A DNA stretch of 64,000 nucleotides from Roseicyclus amphidinii (GCF_030163755.1 NZ_JASJOE010000002.1:1-64000), one strand, 5' to 3'. Numbered from the stretch's first letter, positions 25,441 through 36,102 are shown. Notes: generated by a model from the sequence alone, not told the origin. Program-made: numbers and translations.

Positions 25441-26511
25441 TCAGGACGGCTGCACGCGGCGCATGGGCGCAAAGCGGCGCACCCACCTGAGCGCAGGACG
25501 CTCGAACACGACATGGTATGCCGCACCCAAAGCGGTTCCGAGCCCGACGCAGATCGCAAAGACCAGCCCGCGCGGCCCAAGCGATTGAAGCAGTTCGGCC
25601 GTCACCGAGACCACCGGGCTATGAACAAGGTAGATTGCATAAGAAGCAGCCCCCAGAAACACGGCAAAGCGCAATGCCCCGGCCTTCATGGCCGGGTGAT
25701 ACATCGCGCCGGCCAAAACGAGCAGCGCCAGCGGCGGCCCCAAGATCGCGCGTTGCCCTGTCCAAAGCATGATGACCGCCAAGAGACTCAACATACCGAA
25801 CACCAGGACCCAGCTGCGAAACTCTCGATCGAGTCGTGTGAAGGCCCAGGCCGCGAGAACACCACAGAAAAATTCCAAGACGATCGGGTTGGTGGCCGCG
25901 AAGCCTGCAGGGCTGGTTCCGGGATCGACCTGTCCCAGCAACACGAGCAAAAGCAGCACCGCCCATGCAAGGCTCGCCATCACGAACGCCCGGCGGGACA
26001 CGAACGCGAGCAGGAAAAGGGCGTAGAACATCAATTCGTATGTGAGTGTCCACGCAACGGTCAGGGTGGAAATCTTTTCCATCGGCAGCAGTGTAACCGT
26101 CGCCCAGAACCCCCAGGCACGCTCTTCGATCGGACCGTCCTGAAAGACGATGAGCAAGGCCATCCACGCGAATGCCACGGGAAGGTAGGGAACGAAGATG
26201 CGCGTCACCCGTTTGAACAGGTACAGCTTCGCGGACGCGACGCCGGGCGCGTCCTGTCGATGGCTGTAATAGATGATGAAGCCGCTCAGAACGAAGAAGA
26301 AATCGACGCCATATTGCCCTCACATGAGGAACCGCTCTCGTGGCACGTCCGCGAAATGCGCCGTTGCCTGATCGGCGTGGTGAAGAACGACGAGCAGCGC
26401 GGCGATCGCGCGCCCCACTTCAAGCAGAAGCAGCTTGTCCGAGGGAGCATCCGAATGCAGCGGCGCGCGCTGCCCTATCGGCATGCCTTGTGCAGCAGTG
26501 GCCCAAGTCAT
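25441..26511 (-). pseudogene. Acyltransferase 3 family membrane protein, interrupted by in-frame TGA
   Basis: From ATG 26511 the frame encodes LLLLEVGRAIAALLVVLHH, the start of acyltransferase-3 enzymes that O-acetylate surface sugars. At 26320-26322 a TGA follows RERFLM. The same frame then continues GQYGVDFFFVLSGFIIYYSHR (the family motif) and about eight more membrane helices to 25441. A Trp is common just before the Gly of that motif, so a TGG-to-TGA change is likely. Either the gene is inactive, or the base is an error, or a restart at a later ATG gives a useless fragment lacking the catalytic His region. Confidence 0.82.
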
Positions 26512-26810
26512 TGAGCTATCGCGCCTTTGCCTTGTGTTTCGGCGTGACGATGTTTGCCTCGGATGCGTCCGCATATTTCGCAGTCGGTGCATTGACCGGT
26601 TGGGTAAAGCCACAACCGTCGGGCTGACCATGATTTTCGTTCATGGACGTGAAAAACATCGAACTCACATTCGTTTGTAGCGCGTTACCGGGCTCCAAAC
26701 GCTCCAAGGCGCAGCACTTTCCCGAGTCTGGCAGCATCCGGGCTGTCAGCGGCTACGCCACTCAGCACCCACACCCGGCCACGCCCCCTCCAGCATCACC
26801 GACCGCAAGC

Positions 26811-27158
26811 TCACTTGCCCTCGCCCGTGGCTTGGCCAAGCTCGGCCTCGATGCTCTCGATCTCGGCCTTCAACGCCTCGTATTCCGTCATTTTCCGCGC
26901 CAGGAAGGCGCGGGTCATGCGGGTCTTTTGCGCCAAACCGGCGGGCGTCAGCAGATACACATAGCCAAGCTTGTTCTCGGAGGCCCGGAAGTTGCGCATC
27001 TTCACGTGGCCCTTTTCGATCAGGGCGTTGACGCAGTAGTTCACAGCCCCAAGGCTCAAGCCCAGCTCGCGCGACAATTCCCGTTGGCTGATGTCCGGCC
27101 GCGCCTCGATCAGGCGCATCATGCGGAAATGGGCGTCCTCGTTCGGTCGGCGGGGCAT
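26811..27158 (-). CDS. MarR-family EPS-associated transcriptional regulator
   Basis: The 115-residue protein has a winged helix with RELSRELGLSLGAVNYCVNA at about residues 26-45 and the wing region KGHVKMRNFRASENKLGY, then a C-terminal coiled-coil helix. This matches the small MarR-like regulators found in exopolysaccharide loci. It is preceded by about 200 bases and followed by about 300 bases (26512-26810) without a gene. The latter holds a CCATGA-N7-TCATGG repeat at 26628-26646 and nothing else I can name. It probably regulates the downstream half of this locus. Confidence 0.82.
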   Translation of the reverse strand: MPRRPNEDAHFRMMRLIEARPDISQRELSRELGLSLGAVNYCVNALIEKGHVKMRNFRASENKLGYVYLLTPAGLAQKTRMTRAFLARKMTEYEALKAEIESIEAELGQATGEGK

Positions 27159-27356
27159 CAGCGCAACTCCGCCCGCGCCTCGACGGCTACCGCACCGGAG
27201 CTCGCTGCCGCGGTCCGCCGGAAAGACGCCCCAAGGGTTTCGCCGTTCATTCCTGAACGCTATGCCGCGAGGCCGCCTGCTGCAAGTGATATTCTCAAGA
27301 CAGATGCGCGCGGCGCGCGCCCCACGGCTCGGATCGGCATCTGCACCGGGCCGCGC

Positions 27357-28379
27357 TCACCCGAACCAGTCGGCCAGCGGGATGCCCGCCGCGGCCGCGG
27401 CCTGCGCACGGCTGTGGAAATGCTCCACCACCTCGTGGCCGCGCAGCTCGATGTAACCGCCGAAGCAATAATGGAACAGGGGACCGCTCGCCGTCGCAAA
27501 GCCCGATGACATCCCGACCTTGCGGAATTCCGTGACCACCGTCACGGGGGCTTCTGCCGCACACAAGACCCGCTTCAGGACCGCCAGCTGTTCCGTGATC
27601 TCGGCCTGGCCAAGCCCGGCATATTGCCCACGCCCTTTTGCCAGATCCTCGAGCGGGTAGCGGTCGAGCAGGATCAGGCTGCCGTCCGGCGGCACCACAT
27701 CCTCGTCGAGCGCCGCCTTCAACCGGCCCAGGTATTCGGCCCGCTGCGGCGACCAGCCTTGCTCGGCCTTGAACACGGCCGGGGTCTTCAGGATCTCGGG
27801 CAGGCTCTCGGGGGCGTAGACGAAGGGGGTGTTTTCGGACAAGGCGGCGGAAAACACGGTCGTGGCCCGACTGGTGTAATCGGGGTGGAAGAGGCCAGCC
27901 ACCGACAAGCTTGCGCGCGAAAAGCCCCATACCTTCCTGAGATGGCGAAACCGCTCCAACAGCGCTGGATCGGCACCTTCCACCGGTTTACCCAATGGTG
28001 CAGGGCGGTCTGAGGCCGACCATTCCACGGGGAAACGCTGCGCGAGGTGGCCAAAGATGGCCTGCTTGATCCGTGCAATGCTGACTTCGCCGACACCGGG
28101 AACAAGCCGCAGTTGCGCCAGCACCTCCTCGGGGTCGGACAACAGGTCCGACAGGGTGGTCGTCTGCCCGAACTCGCTGCGAAGCAGGCCGGGGCGCAAG
28201 CGCAGGGAGGCCCGGTAAGGCTGCAGGATCTCGGATAGTGTTTTGTGCAAGCTTCGATACTCCGACCGACATTCCACTCTTTTGAGCTGCGGTCGTTCGC
28301 ACAATTGTTGAGCGATGTAAAATATGTTGTCCTTTCGAAGGCGGACAAATGCCGGCCTGCCGCGCAGGTCGGGCGGCAT
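27357..28379 (-). CDS. Unrecognised protein with a helix-hairpin-helix-like motif
   Basis: The 340-residue protein matches no family I can name. Residues of the form LRLVPGVGEVSIARIKQAI at about 80-98 look like a helix-hairpin-helix DNA-binding motif. The middle (about 110-190) is helical. The C-terminal third (about 215-340) has LILLDRYPLEDL, VTVVTEF and FHYCFGGYIELRGHEVVEHF, a layout faintly like ligand- or regulator-domains of XRE-type proteins. No signal peptide or membrane segment is seen. ATG 28379 is chosen over a TTG at 28394. It lies between tviB and the MarR gene inside the polysaccharide locus, so a regulatory role is possible but unproven. Confidence 0.68.
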   Translation of the reverse strand: MPPDLRGRPAFVRLRKDNIFYIAQQLCERPQLKRVECRSEYRSLHKTLSEILQPYRASLRLRPGLLRSEFGQTTTLSDLLSDPEEVLAQLRLVPGVGEVSIARIKQAIFGHLAQRFPVEWSASDRPAPLGKPVEGADPALLERFRHLRKVWGFSRASLSVAGLFHPDYTSRATTVFSAALSENTPFVYAPESLPEILKTPAVFKAEQGWSPQRAEYLGRLKAALDEDVVPPDGSLILLDRYPLEDLAKGRGQYAGLGQAEITEQLAVLKRVLCAAEAPVTVVTEFRKVGMSSGFATASGPLFHYCFGGYIELRGHEVVEHFHSRAQAAAAAGIPLADWFG

Positions 28380-28451
28380 ACTGCTGCCGCACAAGCCATC
28401 GTCAGGCGGTCGCAGTGACGAGCCGTCGGCAAATGTAGCCGCTCGCCCGCG

Positions 28452-29727
<1,276 letters not shown>

Positions 29728-29738
<11 letters not shown>

Positions 29739-30741
29739 GGTAATCCCTGAACCAGTCTACGAAACGGGCGATGCCGTCCCTGAAATCCGTTTGCGGCCTG
29801 TAGCCCGTCAACCGCTGCAACAGGCTTGCATCGGCCCATGTCGCGGGCACATCGCCCATCTGCATCGGCATGTAGTTGCGGATGGCCTTCTGGCCCAGGC
29901 TGTCCTCGATCGCGTCGATGAAATCGAGCAATCGCACCTTCTGCGAGTTGCCGATGTTCACCACCCGGTAGGGCGCGACCGGCGACAGGCTGTCGCCCGG
30001 CTCGATCTCGTCGGCAGAGGCCGGGCGCTCGGGCACCGCGTCGATCAGCAGGCGGATGCCGCGCACCAGGTCGTCGACGTAGGTGAAGTCACGATACATG
30101 TCGCCGTTGTTGTAGATGTCGATGGGCCGCCCATCGAGGATCGCATCGACGAACTTGTAAAGCGCAAGGTCCGGGCGGCCCCATGTGCCGTAGACGGTGA
30201 AGAAGCGGAACATCGTCGTCGGCAGGTCCCACAGATGCGCATAGGCATGGGCCATGCTTTCGTTGGCCTTCTTGGTCGCGGCGTAGATCGTGAGCTGCGT
30301 GTCGGCCTTCTCCGTCTCGGTGAAGGGCATCTCGTCATTCGCGCCGTAGACCGACGAGGTCGAAGCCATGAGCAGGTGCCGCACCTCCAGTCGGCGCGCG
30401 GCCTCCATCACGTTGAAGGTGCCGATCACGTTGGCATCGAGATAGGCGCGCGGGTTCTCGAGGCTGTAGCGCACCCCGGCCTGGGCCGCGAGATGAACGA
30501 TCACGTCGGGGCGGAAGGTATCGGCCACGCGGTCGAAGGCCTCCTGGTCTTCCAGCATGGCCTCGGTCGCGGCGAAGCCGGGCTTTTGCAGCAGCATGGC
30601 ATGGCGGCGCTGCTTGAGGCGGACATCGTAGTAATCCGTCATCCCGTCGAAGCCATGCACCTCGAACCCTTCGTCGAGCAGCAGCCGCGCAAGGTGAAAT
30701 CCGATGAACCCGGCTGTGCCGGTAATCAGAACCCGTGTCAT
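29728..30741 (-). CDS. UDP-glucuronate 4-epimerase (LspL/CapI-like)
   Basis: The 337-residue extended SDR protein starts [18 protein letters not shown] and has [29 protein letters not shown], the catalytic [10 protein letters not shown] at about residue 156, [12 protein letters not shown] and [10 protein letters not shown]. These are hallmarks of UDP-GlcA to UDP-GalA epimerases. Its overlap with tviB raises the alternative that it acts on UDP-GlcNAcA, as TviC does in Vi capsule synthesis; the motifs look closer to the GlcA enzymes. Confidence 0.88.
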
Positions 30742-31886
30742 CTTGCGTCTTCCCCGTTCACTTCCGAACCGGCCCCGCGGCCCGTCACATCCGCCACCGC
30801 GTCCCGGTAGGCCTGCACCACGATCGCCTGGTCATACTCACGTTCCATCTTGCGGCGGCCCGCCATCCCCATCGCCGCCCGGCCCGACGGCCCGAGCGCA
30901 ATCATGCGCAGGCAGGCCTCGGCGAGGCTTTCGGCGCTTCTGACGTCACATAGAAGCCCCGTCTCCCCGTCGGCAACCACGGAACGGCATCCCGGAACAT
31001 CGGTCGCAACCAGCGGGCGCGCCATCGCGGCCGCCTCGATCAGCGTTCGCGGCGCCCCCTCGCGGTAGGAGGGCAGGACGACGCAATGCGCCTCGGCGAT
31101 GGCCGGGCGAACGTCATCGGTGGTGCCGAGATAGTCGATCACCCCCTCGGCCTCCCAGCCGCGGACCGTCTCGATCCCGATGGCCGAGCGGTTGGCGGCA
31201 TCCGCCGCGCCAAGCAGCCGGAACCGCGCCTCGGGATGGATTCGGCGGACAAGGTGGGCGGCCTCGACATATTCCAGCACGCCCTTGTCGCGCAGCAGCC
31301 GCGCGATCATCAGGAAGGCGGGGCCCTCCGCCGTCGCGGGAGAGGGGGTGGGCGCGAAACGCCCGAGGTCGATCCCCGACCCCGGCAGAAGCCGCGCTTG
31401 CGCCACGCCCACCAGCCCGCGCCCGAGAAACAGCGCGCGGTCGTCGGCATTCTGGAAGAACACCACCGGCAGCCCGTGAAAGGCGCGCCGGTAGAGCGCC
31501 ACGGCGACACGTTCCAGCGCGCCGCCCGACAGGAAGGCGGTTCCCAGCCCTGTGACATTCGGCACGAAGGGCACCCCCACCGCTTTCGCCGCCAGCGCGC
31601 CGTAGATGTTGGGCTTGATGGTGAAGCCCAGCACGACATCGGGGCGCAGCACGCGAAACGCCCGCCGCAGCCGCCACAGGAGGGCGGCATCGCGGGCGGG
31701 GTTCATGCCCTTCACGCTCATCTCGAGCGGATGGATGCGGCAACCCAGCGCCTCGAGCTGCGCCGCGGTCTCGTCGCGGGGGGCCAGAACCGTCACCTCG
31801 TGCCCGTCGGCGATCAGGGCCTCGACCAGCGGGCGACGGAAGTTCCAGACGTTCCAGGTCGCGTTGACGGTGATCAGAACATGCAT
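30738..31886 (-). CDS. Glycosyltransferase family 4 (N,N'-diacetylbacillosaminyl-transferase-like)
   Basis: The 382-residue protein starts [20 protein letters not shown] and has [14 protein letters not shown] at about residue 92, VTGLGTAF, and a donor site around [20 protein letters not shown] at about 285. The N-terminal half resembles the PglA/WcaL-like group that adds the second sugar to a lipid-linked primer. It overlaps the epimerase by 4 bases. The specific sugar is not determinable. Confidence 0.88.
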   Translation of the reverse strand: MHVLITVNATWNVWNFRRPLVEALIADGHEVTVLAPRDETAAQLEALGCRIHPLEMSVKGMNPARDAALLWRLRRAFRVLRPDVVLGFTIKPNIYGALAAKAVGVPFVPNVTGLGTAFLSGGALERVAVALYRRAFHGLPVVFFQNADDRALFLGRGLVGVAQARLLPGSGIDLGRFAPTPSPATAEGPAFLMIARLLRDKGVLEYVEAAHLVRRIHPEARFRLLGAADAANRSAIGIETVRGWEAEGVIDYLGTTDDVRPAIAEAHCVVLPSYREGAPRTLIEAAAMARPLVATDVPGCRSVVADGETGLLCDVRSAESLAEACLRMIALGPSGRAAMGMAGRRKMEREYDQAIVVQAYRDAVADVTGRGAGSEVNGEDAR

Positions 31887-31897
31887 CGGTCCGACGC

Positions 31898-32683
31898 CTA
31901 CCGGCTCGTGATCTCATAGACGGCGCGCCCGACCCATTCGCGGATCGCCGTGTTCAAAAGGCCGAGGTTGCGCCCGAAATTCCACCCCAGCGCGTCGCGC
32001 CAGTCGCGGGTCCGGTGATCGACCGGGTAGGGAACCAGCTCCTCCCATCCCGCCGCCTCGAAACTGGCCAGCGCGCGGGGCATGTGAAAGGCGCTGGTGA
32101 CCAGCACCCAGCGCGCGCCCGCCTCGGGCTGCACGAGGGCGCGGGCCAGCCGGGCATTCTCGGCGGTGTTGCGCGACCGGCTTTCGATCAGAAGCCGTCC
32201 GCCCGTGATCCCTTGCGCCGCGAAGATCCGTTCGGCAATCGCCGCCTCGGACACGAAACCGCCCCCGATGTCGCGCAACCGCCCGCTGCCGCCGGCAAAG
32301 AGGATGCGCGCCTCGGGCGCGGCTCGCGCCAGCGCAAGGGCGGCGACATGCCGGTCGCCACCTTCGCCGAGCTGCGCTTGCCCCGAGGCGACCGAGGCGG
32401 CCACGTCCTCGCCGCCACCCAGCACGATGATGCCGTCGATCCCGTCGGGGGGGGCGATCACGGGATGGTGCTGTTCGATGGGCCGCAGCAGAAGGTCGCC
32501 CAGGGGGACGAGGCCGATCACCAGCAGGGCAAGGGCCAGCCCCGCGGAACTGCGCCGCGCAAGGCGCAGCCTACCGGTCCGGATGGCCCAGACCGTCATC
32601 AGAGCGGCCAGAACCAGCCATGTCTCGAGCATCAGCGCCGCGCCGACGAGTTTCGAAATCACGAAGAAAACTGTGTCCATCAC
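31898..32683 (-). CDS. YdcF/ElyC-family membrane protein (DUF218)
   Basis: The 261-residue protein has two N-terminal transmembrane helices and a DUF218 domain starting IDGIIVLGGGED at about residue 82, then ILFAGGSG, ESRSRNTAENARL and VLVTSAFHMPRAL. Members have been linked to envelope and polysaccharide (ECA, cellulose) assembly, with unknown chemistry. It opens the polysaccharide operon side of this block, 12 bases before the next glycosyltransferase gene. Confidence 0.86.
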   Translation of the reverse strand: MMDTVFFVISKLVGAALMLETWLVLAALMTVWAIRTGRLRLARRSSAGLALALLVIGLVPLGDLLLRPIEQHHPVIAPPDGIDGIIVLGGGEDVAASVASGQAQLGEGGDRHVAALALARAAPEARILFAGGSGRLRDIGGGFVSEAAIAERIFAAQGITGGRLLIESRSRNTAENARLARALVQPEAGARWVLVTSAFHMPRALASFEAAGWEELVPYPVDHRTRDWRDALGWNFGRNLGLLNTAIREWVGRAVYEITSR

Positions 32684-32710
32684 ACGCGGCCCCGTTCCTT
32701 TGCCGGGGCC

Positions 32711-33088
32711 TCAAGGGCACGGTTGCCGCGTCGGGTCCAGTGATTCGGTGCGTGCGGCGGCCACGGCGCGGCGGCCCCTGAGGTGGCGGCGGACCGACAG
32801 GACCGACAGGATGATGACCGGCAGGGCAAGCGTCGCAAACGTATCCCGCGCGGCTTCCGCCCACGGAATGCGGCCGGTCCAGATCACCCATTGCACGGCG
32901 TCGAAGGTCTCGTTCAGCAGCTGCAGGCCAAGCAGCCCGAGCAGCGCAAGGCCGAACCGGTGGTCCCAGCGCCGCAGCGCCACGGCCAGCAGCGCGAACA
33001 CCACAAGGCCGAGCGGGACGTGCAACAGGTCCTGATCAAGGCCGAGCAGGTCCACCACCTGCCCCTTGAGCGAGGTCCAGTGGGTCAT
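32711..33088 (-). CDS. Small membrane protein, unknown function
   Basis: The 125-residue protein has three predicted transmembrane helices (about residues 22-38, 46-60 and 84-98) and a basic C-terminal tail. The loop ETFDAVQWVIWTGRIPW lies between helices. VanZ-like folds have such a layout, but no firm motif is present. It lies upstream of the YdcF gene in the same direction with 27 bases between, and may be part of the same transcript. Confidence 0.6.
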   Translation of the reverse strand: MTHWTSLKGQVVDLLGLDQDLLHVPLGLVVFALLAVALRRWDHRFGLALLGLLGLQLLNETFDAVQWVIWTGRIPWAEAARDTFATLALPVIILSVLSVRRHLRGRRAVAAARTESLDPTRQPCP

Positions 33089-33185
33089 GGCTGCGTGCCC
33101 CGCGGCCCGTCACCCGCGCAGGGCACGCAGCGGCCCACGGGTGTTTCAGCGCGTGTGGCGCGGGATGCGCCACGCTGCAGGTGCA

Positions 33186-33665
33186 TCACGTCCCGTCGGC
33201 GGCCCCGCCGCCGCCACCGCCGCCCGCAAGGCCCAGCAGCAGAAGAAGGCCGGCCCCGGCGATGATGGCACCTGTGCCGGGCTGGAACGAATCACGCAAC
33301 TCCTGCGTGCTCTGCGCGGTCAGCTCGACGCAGGGGTTGCCGTCATAGGGCGTCGCCGCGCTTGCCGCGACGGGCACCCGCGTTTGCGCCACCCAGGCGC
33401 AGCCACAGGACGAGGTCAGTTGCGCGGCCTCGGGCACCGCGCAGACCAGCTGCTGCCGGATCTCGAACACCTGATTGTCTTCGACAAACGACACCAGCCG
33501 CGATGCGCCTTCCACGAGAACGCCGTCGCTCGATTGCGACGACATGCTGGGGGTCAGGGCGGCCCCGTCGGCGGACTGCGCGACGGGAGACAGCGTGCAT
33601 CCCGCCAAGGCGATGGCGACAGACGATGTGAGCAATGCGAATTTCGTGCGGCCAAGGCGCGTCAT
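33186..33665 (-). CDS. Small secreted lipoprotein with glycine-rich tail
   Basis: The 159-residue protein starts at ATG 33665 with GGAG about ten bases upstream. It has a basic N-terminus, a hydrophobic core and the lipobox IALAGC, so lipid is attached at a cysteine near residue 23. It has further cysteines (CGC and CVEL) and ends with a hydrophobic helix followed by seven consecutive glycines. This suggests an outer-membrane or periplasmic protein with a second membrane contact. No family recognised. It is the first - strand gene after the large control region of the locus. Confidence 0.62.
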   Translation of the reverse strand: MTRLGRTKFALLTSSVAIALAGCTLSPVAQSADGAALTPSMSSQSSDGVLVEGASRLVSFVEDNQVFEIRQQLVCAVPEAAQLTSSCGCAWVAQTRVPVAASAATPYDGNPCVELTAQSTQELRDSFQPGTGAIIAGAGLLLLLGLAGGGGGGGAADGT

Positions 33666-33677
33666 GATGGATGCTCC

Positions 33678-33692
33678 GTGCAATTATTGCAC
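33678..33692. promoter_or_regulatory. Palindrome GTGCAAT-T-ATTGCAC upstream of lipoprotein gene
   Basis: A perfect 7+7 inverted repeat with a one-base centre sits 13 bases upstream of the lipoprotein start. The position, size and odd centre suit a dimeric repressor site overlapping the leader or promoter; the binding protein is unknown. Confidence 0.4.
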
Positions 33693-34117
33693 AAGTGTGC
33701 GCAGCCACTCCGGCTTAGTCAACCGAGCGAGGCGTCATCGCGGCCGGGAGGGCGTGGTCGGTGGCCGGTGTGCATCGGGGACACACTGGGCGGCTATGTT
33801 GGGGCCGCCCATTTTCCAAGCATGGCGATCAATATGCAGGCATGAGCGTATATTCGGCGGGCGCGCGCCGCATCACACGCCATCCCGTTCGGGCGGATGG
33901 CGGCCTGTACCCATGGAGGCGTCTGGCCAATGGCCCGACCATTGGGAATCACTGACTTTCGTGTCGGGCGGGCCTGCCCTGCACGGCGGAGCGGCAGCGG
34001 GGCTATGACGGGCCACAGTCGTGTCGTTGATGGGCTCGAGGGTGTGGAAGAGAAGGATAAACTTTTGAGTAACCATTGCCGATTGGGGGTGAGCAGGTAA
34101 AAAATGGGGGTGACCAC

Positions 34118-34132
34118 ACCTTGACTCAAGGT
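34118..34132. promoter_or_regulatory. Palindrome ACCTTGA-C-TCAAGGT upstream of initiating transferase
   Basis: A perfect 7+7 inverted repeat with a one-base centre lies about 112 bases before the transferase start. It contains TTGACT, which could be a -35 element, so a repressor bound here would block the promoter. No regulator is assigned. Confidence 0.38.
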
Positions 34133-34156
34133 GACTGCGCTCTCTACTCGGGTCAG

Positions 34157-34172
34157 TGTGACGAACGTCACA
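34157..34172. promoter_or_regulatory. Perfect Crp-type palindrome upstream of initiating transferase
   Basis: TGTGA-CGAACG-TCACA matches the E. coli CRP consensus half-sites exactly. Its centre lies about 80 bases before the transferase start at 34244, a position suited to activation if transcription starts near 34200. The same motif with one mismatch occurs at 4137 near a Crp-type gene in this window. Confidence 0.52.
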
Positions 34173-34243
34173 ATCTTGGTGCTGATGGGTGACCTCCGCC
34201 CGGTGTTTAAAGTTGTATTTGGTTTCCCGAAGATGGATCCGAC

Positions 34244-35380
34244 ATGATGCTGCCGTATGCCATTTCAGAGATGTCCGTTTGGACCATCTTCGCGGTTTCG
34301 GCAGTGTTGTCTGTGGCCATCGTTCTGACTTCAAAGAGTTTTCGTCCGCTGTCAGGGCGTGATGGCGACCTGACCAGCGTCCAGTCCGCCCACCGGGTTG
34401 CCACCCCGCGCCTTGGCGGCATCGCCATTTTTGCCTCTCTGATCGCCACGCTGCCATTCGCGCCGGTCTATATCGAAACCGCCTATGGCAACTTTCTGCT
34501 GGCGGCCTCCGTTCTGTTCGCGGCGGGCCTTGCCGAAGATCTGGGGTGGCGCGTGCCGCCCAGGGGCAGGTTGCTGGCGGCCGTTGTCGCCAGCCTGTTG
34601 GTGATCGTCATGCTGGACGCCTGGGTGCCGCGGATCGGGTGGTCCGTCCTCGAACCGATCATGGCGAGCGGCCTTCTCGGGATTCCGTTGACCATCTTCG
34701 TGGTCGTCGGCATCTCGAACGCGTTCAACCTGATCGATGGCGTGAACGGTCTTGCCGGAACCACGGCGCTGGTCTGCGCAGTCGCGCTTGGGTGGATTTC
34801 CCACGCGACGGGCTACGACGCGATGATGACCTTCACGACCTTGCTGGCGCTGGGCATCGGTGGCTTTCTGCTTCTCAACTACCCGTTCGGCCTGATCTTC
34901 CTCGGCGATGCAGGGGCCTATACGCTGGGCTTCGTGCTGGCATGGTTCGGCGTGGCGATCGTGATGAACCATTCCGACGTGACGCCCTGGGCCATCTTGC
35001 TCACGATGTTCTGGCCGATCGCCGACACGTTGCTTGCCATCTACCGGCGCGGGCTGGGCAAGCGGCCCGCGATGCAGCCCGACCGCCTGCACGTCCACCA
35101 GCTTGTCATGCGCAGCCTCGAGATCACCTGGCTCGGCCGCGACCGGCGCGCCGTGTCCAACCCGTTGACGACCTTGGTCCTGCTGCCTTTCATCGTGGCG
35201 CCGGCCTGCCTTGGGGTGCTGCTGTGGGATCAACCCGCGCTCGCCTTCGGGGCCTTCGTCGGGCTGGTGGTGCTGTTTTTCGTGGCCTATTTCCTGATGA
35301 CCTTTTTGGTCAGCAGTGGACGCTTCGGACGGCTGCGCACGACCGCGCCGCCCCCCCTGTCGGAACACCCGGCCGAGTGA
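34244..35380 (+). CDS. Polyprenyl-phosphate sugar-1-phosphate transferase (WecA/MraY family)
   Basis: The 378-residue protein has about ten transmembrane helices and the family blocks TPRLGGIAIF at about residue 52, AEDLGW at about 93, NAFNLIDGVNGLAG at about 159, NYPFGLIFLGDAGAYTLGF at about 211 and the DRLHVHQLVMR histidine block at about 282. It moves a HexNAc-1-phosphate from UDP-sugar to undecaprenyl phosphate and so starts the repeat unit. It is on the opposite strand from the rest of the locus, with a Crp-type site upstream. Confidence 0.91.
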   Translation: MMLPYAISEMSVWTIFAVSAVLSVAIVLTSKSFRPLSGRDGDLTSVQSAHRVATPRLGGIAIFASLIATLPFAPVYIETAYGNFLLAASVLFAAGLAEDLGWRVPPRGRLLAAVVASLLVIVMLDAWVPRIGWSVLEPIMASGLLGIPLTIFVVVGISNAFNLIDGVNGLAGTTALVCAVALGWISHATGYDAMMTFTTLLALGIGGFLLLNYPFGLIFLGDAGAYTLGFVLAWFGVAIVMNHSDVTPWAILLTMFWPIADTLLAIYRRGLGKRPAMQPDRLHVHQLVMRSLEITWLGRDRRAVSNPLTTLVLLPFIVAPACLGVLLWDQPALAFGAFVGLVVLFFVAYFLMTFLVSSGRFGRLRTTAPPPLSEHPAE

Positions 35381-35422
35381 TCGCCGACGCCTTGGCGCGG
35401 GGCGCTATACGTGCCCCCGATC

Positions 35423-35944
35423 TCAGCCCTTGCCGTCCGCCAAGGATGGTTTCGCAAGGTTGGACCTGGTGGTCGTCACCGTCACCTTGCGACCCATCAG
35501 GTCGAGCAACAGGCTGATGCGGGCATCATCGGGCGCGGCCACCACCTCGGCCACCCAGTTGGCGAAGGGCCCTTGCACCACCCGCATGTGGCTTCCGACC
35601 TCGATCTCCTCGGGCGGAAGCAGCAGGCCCTGTTCGTCGGTGCGCTCCAGCAGTTCCTCCACCGCCCCGCGCGGCAAGGCGGAGGGAATCCCGTCCTGCA
35701 GCGACACCAGCCTGAGCACGCCGAAGGTGTTGTTCACCGCGGCCCAACCGGGGCGGTCGAGGTCAAGTTCGAGAAAGACATAGCCGGGAAACAAGGGGCG
35801 CTGCACGAGAACCTGACGCCGCCCGCGTTTTTGCTGACGCTCCTCGCGCGGAAGAAACGCATGGAACCCCTGCCGCGACAGGTTGATCAAGGCGCGCTGC
35901 TCCCCGTTGGGCTTGGTGCGCGCGACAAACCAGCGTGTTGTCAT
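35423..35944 (-). CDS. NusG/RfaH-family transcription antiterminator
   Basis: The 173-residue protein has a NusG N-terminal domain (TRWFVARTKPNGEQRALINL and RRQVLVQRPLFPGYVFLELD) and a C-terminal KOW-like domain (GSHMRVVQGPFANWVAEV). Specialised NusG paralogues such as RfaH and LoaP promote elongation through long polysaccharide operons. ATG 35944 is chosen for GGGAG upstream. It is convergent with the initiating transferase gene, so it is not co-transcribed with the operon but fits its regulation. Confidence 0.88.
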   Translation of the reverse strand: MTTRWFVARTKPNGEQRALINLSRQGFHAFLPREERQQKRGRRQVLVQRPLFPGYVFLELDLDRPGWAAVNNTFGVLRLVSLQDGIPSALPRGAVEELLERTDEQGLLLPPEEIEVGSHMRVVQGPFANWVAEVVAAPDDARISLLLDLMGRKVTVTTTRSNLAKPSLADGKG

Positions 35945-36102
35945 CTGGCCATCTCCCTGGTTCTGGGCGTGCGGTGTGGGAGTTGTCCGAAACCATCCCG
36001 CCCCCGGCGACGGGGGGACAGCCACGGTGCTCACCACGCCCGCTTTGTCGGCGAGCGAGGCGGGATTTTCAACCGGTCTTCCCACGCCGCGGCCCGGCAG
36101 GG

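Larger units (their letters stand above)
33666..34243. other. Long intergenic control region between divergent genes
   Basis: This roughly 578-base gap lies between the lipoprotein gene (leftward) and the initiating transferase gene (rightward). I find no convincing gene in it. It holds three palindromes described separately (33678, 34118, 34157). It becomes AT-richer toward the transferase gene, as expected for promoters of both directions. Confidence 0.6.

Noticed and set aside
26643-27509. + strand frame across the MarR gene
   Set aside because: It is antisense to a well-formed MarR-type regulator and has low-complexity composition.
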